From Cytophagales bacterium (GTDB lineage Bacteria > Bacteroidota > Bacteroidia > Cytophagales > Cyclobacteriaceae), in assembly GCA_029262955.1 (NCBI GenBank), contig JAJCYL010000371.1, positions 1 through 13,626 on the forward strand: DNA of 13,626 nt, in the 5' to 3' direction. Positions within the stretch are counted from its first letter, which is position 1, and every line of letters starts with the position of its first letter. The notes beneath the pieces are model-generated. The model was given only the letters and a program-made list of their open reading frames with translations. It was not told the DNA's origin and made no database searches. Shown piece after piece: positions 7,929-13,520 of this stretch. The position numbers were made by a program, and so were the translations under genes.

Positions 7929-8332
7929 TTATTTAATATCTTCTTCTAAATTTAGATGCTACCGATTAATACAATATTCATAGAAATTCAAGATATAAAG
8001 ATTGAACTCCAAATCCATATCTGGTAGCCTTGCACCTATTCCTTTGGCCGAAGCAAGGAAAACGTCTCCAAAACCAACTCTTCAATGATTACTGGAGAGT
8101 GCAATTAATTAGAGTAACTTTGGGCTTGCTATTATTATCCGTTGATATTAATCATGATCTTCACTCATTCGTAGTGAACTAAAAGGTTTCTTTTCGTTAG
8201 TCCTTTCTGATTATTGACACACTAGTTATCAACTTAATGCCTGATTGCTAGTATTAACTCTTTATTAAGAATCTTATCACATTGCCTGACTCATTTCATT
8301 AATGATGTTGGCTTCATTTAATTGGATAACAT
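7929..8332. other. 404-bp intergenic region without a convincing gene
   Basis: This gap separates two divergent genes and should hold both promoters. A perfect TAnnTTTG match on the plus strand (TAACTTTG, 8115-8122) has only CTG instead of TTG 20 bp upstream (8092-8094). If used, it would give the dehydrogenase gene a leader of about 200 nt. A minus-strand open stretch near 7960-8080 encodes about 36 plausible residues (GIGARLPDMDLEFNLY) but has no start codon. It is either chance or the worn-out end of a lost gene. No riboswitch, tRNA or strong terminator hairpin was recognised. Confidence 0.4.
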
Positions 8333-9475
8333 ATGGTTTTATCAAAAATAGGTGTTATTGGAACTTCTAAAAAAGTGGATGAAAGACGTGTCCCAATTCA
8401 TCCGGATCATTTAAAAAGACTTCCGGAAAACATTCGTAGAAATCTCATTTTCGAAAAAGGATATGGCAAGCCGTTTAATGTTGAAGATGAAGAAATCGCT
8501 AACCAGACAGGAGGGATGGCCACAAGGTCAGAGATATTGTCTGATATTGGATCAGCTATCATAGCTAAACCTCTATTATCAGATTTAGAAGAGTTGAAAG
8601 TGGGCGGAATTCTTTGGGGTTACCCTCATTGCGCCCAGCAAATGGAGATCACTCAAACAGCTATTGAAAGAAAGTTGACCCTAATTGCTTTTGAAGATAT
8701 GTTTGTTTGGAGTCCAGAGGGCCAGATTGGAAGGCATACGTTCTATAAGAACAACGAAATGGCGGGTTATTGCGCAGTTATACATGCCTTGCAACTGAGG
8801 GGAATCGACGGACACTATGGCAACCAAAGGAAGGTAATTATTTTTAGCTTTGGTGCCGTGAGCAGAGGAGCAATTTATGCATTAAAAGCACATGGATTTA
8901 GGGATATCACCATCTGTATTCAAAGACCCGATCATGAGGTCAGAGAGGAGGTACTAGATGTAAACTATACGCGTATCACGAAGGGGGAAGCTAATGAGCC
9001 TCGGCTGAAAATTGTTGATCATGACGGTTTAGAGCGACCTTTGTTGGATTTGATCAGTGAATCAGAAATAATTATTAATGGTACCTATCAAGACACGGAC
9101 GATCCTTTCAATTTTGTAAATGAGGATGAAAAATCCAGGCTCAAGGCTGGCACACTTATTATTGATGTAAGTTGTGATGAAGGAATGGGGTTTTATTTTG
9201 CAAAGCCAACTTCTTTTAAGAACCCAATCATATCAATTGATAAAATTGATTACTATGCGGTTGATCATACGCCAAGTTACTTTTGGGAAAGTGCTTCAAG
9301 ATCTATTTCCGCTGCGCTGATAGTACATTTAGAATCTGTGTTAGCTGGTCGGTCAGGTTGGGAGCAAAACACGACCATCAAAAATGCAATAAATATAGAT
9401 GAGGGAGTAGTGGTGAAAGAAGCTATCCTTAGATTTCAGGGCCGTGAGATTGACTATCCTCATTTAGTGAGTTAG
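8333..9475 (+). CDS. N5-(carboxyethyl)ornithine synthase / alanine dehydrogenase-family oxidoreductase
   Basis: The 380-residue enzyme is of the alanine dehydrogenase / transhydrogenase family. The substrate domain opens with ERRVPIHPDHLKRL (Arg18-Arg19), then EKGYGKPF and Lys79 in AKPLL. GILWGYPH has His98 where the family has its catalytic histidine. A Rossmann segment carries the unusual IFSFGAVSRGAIYAL (about residues 170-184). The end of the dinucleotide domain reads GTLIIDVSCDEG, followed by VDHTPSYFW..ASRSIS. From memory, these segments fit the lactococcal N5-(carboxyethyl)ornithine synthase better than true alanine dehydrogenase, which lacks the HTPS/NTPS-plus-aromatic pattern. The proposed reaction is NADPH-dependent reductive joining of pyruvate to the side-chain amine of ornithine or a related amino acid. 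It is about 65 residues longer than the lactococcal enzyme. The gene is single, with no amino-acid pathway neighbours. The family is secure; the exact substrate is tentative. Confidence 0.8.
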   Translation: MVLSKIGVIGTSKKVDERRVPIHPDHLKRLPENIRRNLIFEKGYGKPFNVEDEEIANQTGGMATRSEILSDIGSAIIAKPLLSDLEELKVGGILWGYPHCAQQMEITQTAIERKLTLIAFEDMFVWSPEGQIGRHTFYKNNEMAGYCAVIHALQLRGIDGHYGNQRKVIIFSFGAVSRGAIYALKAHGFRDITICIQRPDHEVREEVLDVNYTRITKGEANEPRLKIVDHDGLERPLLDLISESEIIINGTYQDTDDPFNFVNEDEKSRLKAGTLIIDVSCDEGMGFYFAKPTSFKNPIISIDKIDYYAVDHTPSYFWESASRSISAALIVHLESVLAGRSGWEQNTTIKNAINIDEGVVVKEAILRFQGREIDYPHLVS

Positions 9476-9701
9476 AGAATGAATAGAGGGCTATCTGCCT
9501 GGCTGCCGGTTTAGGATTGGTCAACACCAGCTGAAAACACAGTGGCTACAGTGATGGCCGAAACGACTGGCTAGTCGCTCTACTTGTTTGTCACCTAATT
9601 GTTAAAAGCTTTATTGATTTTTGTCCCATTTGTTCTAATTACCATTAATTCAATTTTTGGGGTTCCAGATGATCGTTTTGAGCTACAGAGGGCGTCTTCT
9701 G

Positions 9702-10004
9702 CTACATTTCAATGGAAATAATCACCTTGCCTCCAAGTCCCTTTTCGACAATTTCAAACAATGTTTTTAGAGTAAGGTTACTGCCATCGTTTTCAACACG
9801 CGAAATATAAGTTCTCTTCTTGTCGATCAGTTCCCCAAGCTGTTGTTGGGTAAGATCTCGCTGTTCCCTTGCTTCACGTAAGAGCAGTCCAATTTTGAAC
9901 CCTTCGACATCTCTTTCTAGGTCATCTCTTCTTACGCTTCCTTTCTTACCATAGACATCGTCTTTGATCTGTTTCCAGGATTTTATGTTAGGATTTTTCA
10001 TCAT
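9702..10004 (-). CDS. XRE/HigA-type antitoxin (partner toxin broken)
   Basis: The 100-residue protein has a helix-turn-helix at about residues 36-90: GLLLREAREQRDLTQQQLGELIDKKRTYISRVENDGSNLTLKTLFEIVEKGLG. This is the standard Cro/C1 fold of HigA-type antitoxins. Its N-terminal arm (NIKSWKQIKDDVYGKKGSVRRDDLERDVEGF) is the usual toxin-contacting region of antitoxins paired with RelE/Gp49-type toxins. The ATG at 10004 overlaps the end of the toxin frame by 17 bp, a typical toxin-first order (as in higBA) with translational coupling. Because the toxin is frameshifted, this gene now appears to be an orphan. It could still repress its own promoter or neutralise related toxins elsewhere in the genome. 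Confidence 0.9.
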   Translation of the reverse strand: MMKNPNIKSWKQIKDDVYGKKGSVRRDDLERDVEGFKIGLLLREAREQRDLTQQQLGELIDKKRTYISRVENDGSNLTLKTLFEIVEKGLGGKVIISIEM

Positions 10005-10321
10005 AATACTGATTCATTAATGTTAGTGCCTTATCAATCTCTTTTCTTGGCGTTTTCTGCCTTTTCTTTTGAAAACCGTTAAGAAGGATGACCAACTTTC
10101 CCTTATCAAAAAAGCAAAATACTCTCCAAATATTAGACCCCAATTGCTTCATAAAGTCCATTTGTGCCAACCAGATGCTTTAGATATCTTTCAGGAACTC
10201 GTTCAAGGGTCTCTATTGCCTCAATCACCTTAAAGATCTTATCTTGAACTTTCCTGTTCTGTTTTTTCAGGAAATCCTCGAAGTAGTGCTTATAGGCTAC
10301 AACTTCTCTTACTCGTTCCAT
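9988..10321 (-). pseudogene. RelE/Gp49-type toxin gene broken by frameshift
   Basis: Two overlapping frames together make one toxin of the HigB/Gp49 (RelE superfamily) type. The first (10321-10133) gives VAYKHYFEDFLKKQNRKVQDKI...YLKHLVGTNGLYEA and then ends in a stop. The second continues with QLGSNIWRVFCFFDKGKLVILLNGFQKK(R)QKTP..EIDKAL, the full C-terminal half. In intact relatives GLYEA is followed by an R-I/V dipeptide and then QLGSNIWR. Here about 8 nt are missing next to a repeated CA, which removes that arginine, part of the mRNA-cleaving site, and shifts the frame. Programmed frameshifting is unlikely, because no slippery run exists and the residues themselves are lost. The toxin is very probably dead, and recently so, since both halves are otherwise well preserved. 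Confidence 0.85.
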
Positions 10322-10325
10322 ACGA

Positions 10326-10346
10326 CAAAAGTAACTTATAAGTTAC
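10326..10346 (-). promoter_or_regulatory. Palindromic operator and -7 box of the broken toxin-antitoxin pair
   Basis: A perfect 16-bp palindrome, GTAACTTATAAGTTAC, occupies 10331-10346. It overlaps by 3 bp a minus-strand TACTTTTG (10333-10326), an exact TAnnTTTG -7 box that lies only 4 nt before the toxin ATG. This is probably the site where the XRE antitoxin, alone or with toxin, represses the operon. Transcription would begin at or within the start codon, so the mRNA may be leaderless. The elements are visible; the binder is inferred. Confidence 0.62.
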
Positions 10347-10428
10347 AATCAGAAAATAAATTTCTGCATATTCATTAAGGATCCTTTTCAACCTCCTGTG
10401 AAAATTTGTTTCAAAGAACCTCATTTAC

Positions 10429-10570
10429 CATAATTATACCCTAAAAGGTATAATTATGAAGTATTCTTGTTATTGCACCCATTAGGGTATAAATATTTGG
10501 ATATATAAAATTCTATACCATATAAGGTATAATTCATTGTAATTTCTTATTTTGCACCCTAAAGGGTATA
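10429..10570 (+). promoter_or_regulatory. Four evenly spaced HipB-type operators upstream of hipB
   Basis: Four inverted repeats share the plan TRYACC-N6-GGTATA. Site 1 is 10435-10452 (spacer CTAAAA; its arms extend to a perfect 12 bp each at 10429-10458). Site 2 is 10474-10491 (TGCACC/CATTAG/GGTATA). Site 3 is 10514-10531 (TATACC/ATATAA/GGTATA). Site 4 is 10553-10570 (TGCACC/CTAAAG/GGTATA). Centres are 39, 40 and 39 bp apart. Site 4 covers the AAAGGG ribosome-binding sequence (10561-10566) eight bases before the GTG start. A possible promoter, TTG (10467-10469) with AATATTTG (10492-10499), would have site 2 in its spacer. E. coli hipBA likewise has several TATCC-N8-GGATA operators bound by HipB dimers, so autorepression by the HipB-like protein is the natural reading. 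Confidence 0.82.
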
Positions 10571-10574
10571 CAGC

Positions 10575-10793
10575 GTGTTAAAAACATCATTATCAATATT
10601 CGTAAAGGAAAAAAGGAAGCAAGCGAGAATGAATCAAGAGGATCTCTCATTTGCCGCTGGCGTAGGACTAAGATTTGTTCGTGAGTTGGAACAGGGTAAA
10701 CCGACATTGAGAATAGATAAGGTTAATCAAGTATTAAACCTGTTTGGTCATGAAATAGGACCAGTAGAAATCAAAAGAGATGAGAAAAGCTAA
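10575..10793 (+). CDS. hipB: HipB-like DNA-binding protein of a HipBST locus
   Basis: The 72-residue helix-turn-helix protein reads FVKEKRKQARMNQEDLSFAAGVGLRFVRELEQGKPTLRIDKVNQVLNLFG, the HipB / y4mF-type Cro/C1 fold. The start is GTG at 10575, the only start upstream that keeps the first helix. The next in-frame ATG (10629) would cut it off, and an in-frame stop lies at 10560. AAAGGG at 10561-10566 gives a well-placed ribosome-binding site that is also part of operator 4, so the protein could block its own transcription and translation. Its end overlaps the next gene by 14 bp. Role: repressor of the operon and partner of the kinase. In the E. coli tripartite system HipB does not neutralise the kinase by itself. 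Confidence 0.9.
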   Translation: MLKTSLSIFVKEKRKQARMNQEDLSFAAGVGLRFVRELEQGKPTLRIDKVNQVLNLFGHEIGPVEIKRDEKS

Positions 10794-11100
10794 GGTATTG
10801 TATCAAGACGAATGGGCTGGAACTCTGACTGAGGATGAGGAAGGTTATCATTTCCAGTATGAATATGAGTATTTGGCTAAGGCTAAAAAGAATGCGTCAA
10901 TTAGCTTAACGCTTCCATTAAAAAAAGAGGCATTTCATTCTCTTATACTGTTTCCATTTTTTGATGGGCTTATCCCAGAGGGATGGATTTTGGATATTGT
11001 TGAAAAGAGCTGGAAGATAAATGTGAAGGACAGGATGGGGGTTTTGCTAGTTGCTTGTAAGGATTGTATTGGAGCCGTTTCTATAGAACCATTATTATGA
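10780..11100 (+). CDS. hipS: HipS-like protein: stand-alone N-terminal domain of HipA
   Basis: The 106-residue protein matches the N-terminal subdomain of HipA: KVLYQDEWAGTLTEDEEGYHFQYEYEYL, ISLTLPLKKEAFHSLILFPFFDGLIPEGWILDIVEKSWKI and RMGVLLVACKDCIGAVSIEP. The FFDGLIPEG segment (residues 60-68) is the family hallmark. In classical HipA this domain is fused to the kinase; here a stop follows, and the kinase starts at an overlapping ATGA. The arrangement equals hipB-hipS-hipT of enteropathogenic E. coli, where HipS is the antitoxin and blocks the kinase by placing a tryptophan in its active site. Trp69, just after PEG, or Trp78 could do this here; which one is inference. The 14-bp overlap with hipB and 4-bp overlap with hipT point to strict co-translation. 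Confidence 0.9.
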   Translation: MRKAKVLYQDEWAGTLTEDEEGYHFQYEYEYLAKAKKNASISLTLPLKKEAFHSLILFPFFDGLIPEGWILDIVEKSWKINVKDRMGVLLVACKDCIGAVSIEPLL

Positions 11101-12023
11101 ATTGTCTCTATTGCTATAAGGATTCAGAAAATGATTTTCATGCCAAGTGCAGCAAGAAAATCTTTGGGTCTGAAGAGCCTCCACAAGTTCCATATACTGA
11201 AGAGGGTCTGCTAAAACTTGCAGAACAGATGATAAAAAGTAAAGCCACTATTACTGGCGTGCAACCAAAACTCTCCTTGCATATAGAGCGACCAGATAAT
11301 CAGCCTGAAAAGCTAACAATTGTTGGTTTGTGGGGACAATTTATTTTGAAACCTCAATCGCAGATTTGGGAAGAATTGCCTCAGATTGAAGATTTGACAA
11401 TGCACTTAGCTCAAATATCTAATATTCGAACTGCTGAGCATGCTCTGGTAAGATTAGGTTCAGGTGAACTTGCATACTTAACAAAGCGAATGGATCGAGA
11501 TGATGGTAAAAAAATCCATATGGAAGACATGTGCCAACTGCTCGGAAGGTTGACTGAGGATAAATACAAATCCTCACATGAGCTAATTGCAAAAGAGATT
11601 AAGCGAAGCAGCATTAACCCAGGTCTCGATCTTGTTAGATTCTATGAAGTAGCTTTATTCAGCTTCTTAACAGGTAATGCAGATATGCATTTAAAGAATT
11701 TTTCATTGATTAGGGGCAATCAAGGTAATTATGAATTAGCTCCGGCGTATGATTTGGTTTCGTCAGCACTCGTAGTGGAAGGAGATGATGAAGAATTGGC
11801 ATTGACATTGTGTGGAAAGAAGAAAAGGATAAGAAAATCTGATTTTTATCAAGCAATGACAACATCTGAAATTCCTGAAAAGGCTGCAGAAAACATATTA
11901 GCTAAGTTTTCTACTCTTCAAAATAAGTGGATGGAATTTGTCGATTTTTCGTTTCTATCTAAAGAAATGAAAAATGAGTATAAAGAGCTAATTGTGAACA
12001 AGCATAGCCAAATATATAGTTAG
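11097..12023 (+). CDS. hipT: HipT-like serine/threonine kinase toxin (HipA core)
   Basis: The 308-residue kinase is chosen to start at ATG 11097, which overlaps the HipS stop as ATGA; an upstream in-frame start at 11064 would lie inside hipS. Landmarks: glycine-rich loop ATITGVQPKLSL (residues 50-61), ATP lysine Lys85 (FILKPQ), catalytic Asp196 in GNADMHLKNFSL, and metal-binding Asp219 in LAPAYDLVSS. These are the HipA-family kinase motifs, so the fold and active site look intact. Known HipA and HipT kinases phosphorylate aminoacyl-tRNA synthetases (glutamyl- or tryptophanyl-) and halt translation; the target here is unknown. Two odd points: the autophosphorylated SIS motif of E. coli HipT is TIT (Thr51, Thr53), and the N-terminus holds a possible zinc site (Cys3, Cys6, His15, Cys18). 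Group II intron sequence follows within about 190 bp. Confidence 0.92.
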   Translation: MNCLYCYKDSENDFHAKCSKKIFGSEEPPQVPYTEEGLLKLAEQMIKSKATITGVQPKLSLHIERPDNQPEKLTIVGLWGQFILKPQSQIWEELPQIEDLTMHLAQISNIRTAEHALVRLGSGELAYLTKRMDRDDGKKIHMEDMCQLLGRLTEDKYKSSHELIAKEIKRSSINPGLDLVRFYEVALFSFLTGNADMHLKNFSLIRGNQGNYELAPAYDLVSSALVVEGDDEELALTLCGKKKRIRKSDFYQAMTTSEIPEKAAENILAKFSTLQNKWMEFVDFSFLSKEMKNEYKELIVNKHSQIYS

Positions 12024-12210
12024 GTATAGAATCTAACCGTTTGTTTATGGTAGTTGCGGAAAATCAGTTGTGATTTCAAAGGGAGCGAGGTGAAAGCCGT
12101 GGCATGGGTTGAGGCGGATAACCAAGTCATATCCTAACTTATTTTACCATTGATCATTGGGTTATCAGATGATCTGAAAACAATTTTAGGACATCCTGAC
12201 TGCATAATAA

Positions 12211-12284
12211 GAGCCGTATGAATCGAGAGGTTCACGCACGGTTCTGTGGGAGGTTTAGGGGTGAGGTTCCTTTACCTACTCGAC
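12211..12284 (+). mobile_element. 3' end of a group II intron (domains V and VI)
   Basis: Domain V is exactly 34 nt (12211-12244). GAGCCGT pairs with ACGGTTC, there is a two-to-three-base bulge, and an inner stem TGAATC/GGTTCA is capped by a GAGA tetraloop. The catalytic AGC triad is at 12212-12214. Domain VI follows: GGGAGGT (12248-12254) pairs with ACCT-A-CTC (12274-12281), leaving A12278 bulged as the branch point, 7 nt from a 3' end in AC at 12284. This is standard group II chemistry at the RNA level. No reverse transcriptase or 5' half lies upstream: hipT ends at 12023. The 187 bp between (12024-12210) contain structured-looking sequence (AGGTGAAAGCC hairpin) that may be remains of domains III/IV. 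It is therefore a 5'-truncated copy. Confidence 0.82.
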
Positions 12285-12298
12285 TAGCGATTTGTTGT

Positions 12299-13027
12299 TC
12301 ACTTGCAATATTCCTTAACATAATCTTCAGCTTCCTTAATGCCATTTTTTAGAGCCGTTATGTAGTCCTTACAGGCTTTTTCGTCCATATTTAGATTGAG
12401 ATAAGCATTGCCTCTATCCAAGTAAGCCGCATAATTCGTTGGTTCTACTTCTAGGAGTCGAGTAAAATCATTAACAGCAAGTTGATCGTTTTCCAAGTCG
12501 TAAACATGAATGGAACCTCTTATGTATAAAGCATGTCTATTGTTAGGATCAATTAGCAAAGCGTTATTTAAATCTTGAATTGCCTTGTCGAACTCAGCAA
12601 TCTCAAAAAAGCAATACCCTCTTTGAATATAGGCTAGTAGATGATCATTCTGAATTTCTAAGGCATTTGAATAATCATTTATTGCTAATTGGAATTTTTG
12701 AATTGACGAATACACCAATCCTCGTTCAACATATACATCTGAGAAAACATTTGGGATTTTTTCTATCAAATAGTTGAAATCTGCCAACGATTTATCGTGT
12801 TCCTGTAAGTCAGAATATACTCGTCCTCTTAGATAGTAGGCATCAAGGTATCCTGGATTGAGCCTAATTATTTCATCCACTTGAAACAAAGCCATTGATG
12901 TTTTCCCATTTTCAAAGTTCTCAAGCGCAGCGTTGTACTGCGCTTCAAATAAGCCAACTTCTTTTTGAGCCATACAGAAGTGAGTGGTAAGCACTAAAAT
13001 TATTAAGAGAGAAGAATTTACAGTCAT
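12299..13027 (-). CDS. Secreted tetratricopeptide-repeat protein
   Basis: The 242-residue protein starts with a signal peptide (MTVNSSLLIILVLTTHFCMAQ, probable cleavage after CMA). About six TPR units fill the rest, each with the pattern ..A..D...ai.l.P....ay..RG..y..l. Examples are LFQVDEIIRLNPGYLDAYYLRGRVY, AINDYSNALEIQNDHLLAYIQRGYCF, AIQDLNNALLIDPNNRHALYIRG and LLEVEPTNYAAYLDRGNAYLNL. The last unit carries ACKDYITALKNG, common at the end of Bacteroidota TPR proteins. TPRs bind other proteins; no enzyme domain is present. It lies alone on the minus strand between two group II intron fragments, and the octamer TAGCGATT flanks it in opposite orientations (12285-12292 on plus, 13041-13034 on minus). 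It may therefore have arrived as a mobile unit. Confidence 0.88.
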   Translation of the reverse strand: MTVNSSLLIILVLTTHFCMAQKEVGLFEAQYNAALENFENGKTSMALFQVDEIIRLNPGYLDAYYLRGRVYSDLQEHDKSLADFNYLIEKIPNVFSDVYVERGLVYSSIQKFQLAINDYSNALEIQNDHLLAYIQRGYCFFEIAEFDKAIQDLNNALLIDPNNRHALYIRGSIHVYDLENDQLAVNDFTRLLEVEPTNYAAYLDRGNAYLNLNMDEKACKDYITALKNGIKEAEDYVKEYCK

Positions 13028-13147
13028 CCTTATAATCGCTAACGTTCAGATATGCCGCTGTGCCGCCGGACTTATTTAATAACTTCTAAAGTAGCGGGTG
13101 TGTACATCAGTTTCAATTAGCTGGGGACATGCGGTCATATCATTTGT

Positions 13148-13280
13148 GTGTGCCCAGCATGGACACCTGCTATCTAAGATAGCAAATTATTCCAGAGGGT
13201 GTAAGTCCCTCATACACGGGAGTCGTGCCCGGAAGTGTTAGCAAGTCGCAAGGTGGTTTACCGTGAGGTATGCACTGAAG
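13148..13280 (+). mobile_element. 5' end of a group II intron (start of domain I), truncated
   Basis: GTGTGCCCAGCATGG at 13148 matches the GUGYG 5' end of bacterial group II introns. It is followed by the usual domain I architecture: a GAGGG/CCCTC hairpin around TGTAAGT (about 13194-13211), CGGGAGTCGTGCCCG, the AAGTGTTAGC...GTCGCAAGGTGG region, and GTGAGGTATGCACTGAAG. Similarity to known introns stops at about 13280, where an 18-bp palindrome begins. No further intron domains or reverse transcriptase follow. Because it starts a new intron downstream of the 3' end at 12284, it is either part of a second copy or the displaced front of the same intron. Recognition is from memory of intron consensus sequences; no alignment was run. 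Confidence 0.75.
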
Positions 13281-13298
13281 CCTGCCTGCGCAGGCAGG
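13281..13298. repeat. 18-bp perfect palindrome at the intron break
   Basis: CCTGCCTGCGCAGGCAGG reads the same on both strands. It is far richer in G+C than its surroundings and sits exactly where intron similarity ends. Palindromes of this CCTGCC...GGCAGG type occur as dispersed intergenic repeats in some Bacteroidota genomes (from memory). It could form a hairpin, act as a terminator core, or mark a rearrangement junction. Confidence 0.7.
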
Positions 13299-13299
13299 G

Positions 13300-13482
13300 G
13301 TGTATAAATTTCGGTCGTTTTGGTACTGCTATGGCCAAAGCATGTTCCAGCATATTGACCGGCAATTAAAAGTCAATCGAATGATTCTTAAGAATTACAA
13401 TAAAGGAGGAAAAGTCACTGTAAGAAAGGAACGGTTGATCAATGAAGGTTTCAATCCCAAATATTTTAACACACTATCGTAA
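13300..13482 (+). CDS. Short unrecognised reading frame, possibly the 3' remnant of a gene
   Basis: This frame encodes about 60 residues from a GTG at 13300. The amino-acid make-up looks like real protein: FRSFWYCYGQSM near the start, then NYNKGGKVTVRKERLINEGF and a final NPKYFNTLS. The K-V-T-V-R-K-E-x-L...GFN pattern suggests a small conserved domain that I cannot name. The frame opens only at 13279, inside the palindrome, and no ribosome-binding site fits the GTG. The first part was probably lost when the palindrome and intron fragment joined. Without its start it may be a pseudogene, or a small gene with an unusual start. No signal peptide or membrane segment. Confidence 0.4.
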   Translation: MYKFRSFWYCYGQSMFQHIDRQLKVNRMILKNYNKGGKVTVRKERLINEGFNPKYFNTLS

Positions 13483-13520
13483 AAACGACTAAGGTAAGGT
13501 CTTACCCACACTCACACTCA

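Noticed and set aside
7960..8080. Minus-strand stretch coding about 36 protein-like residues before the alpha/beta hydrolase gene
   Set aside because: It has no start codon, is bounded by stops and is too short to judge; it could be chance or a gene remnant.
9564..9577. CGACT-GGCT-AGTCG hairpin after the dehydrogenase gene
   Set aside because: The stem is only 5 bp and no T-run follows, so it is not a supported terminator.
10133..10170. Programmed ribosomal frameshift in the toxin gene
   Set aside because: No slippery run exists, and conserved residues themselves are missing, which points to a deletion.
12019..12037. GTTAG/CTAAC hairpin at the end of hipT followed by CGTTTGTTT
   Set aside because: The stem is too short for a confident terminator, and the T-run is interrupted.
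12580..12777. Plus-strand open frame inside the TPR gene
   Set aside because: It is antisense to clear TPR repeats and has no recognisable features.
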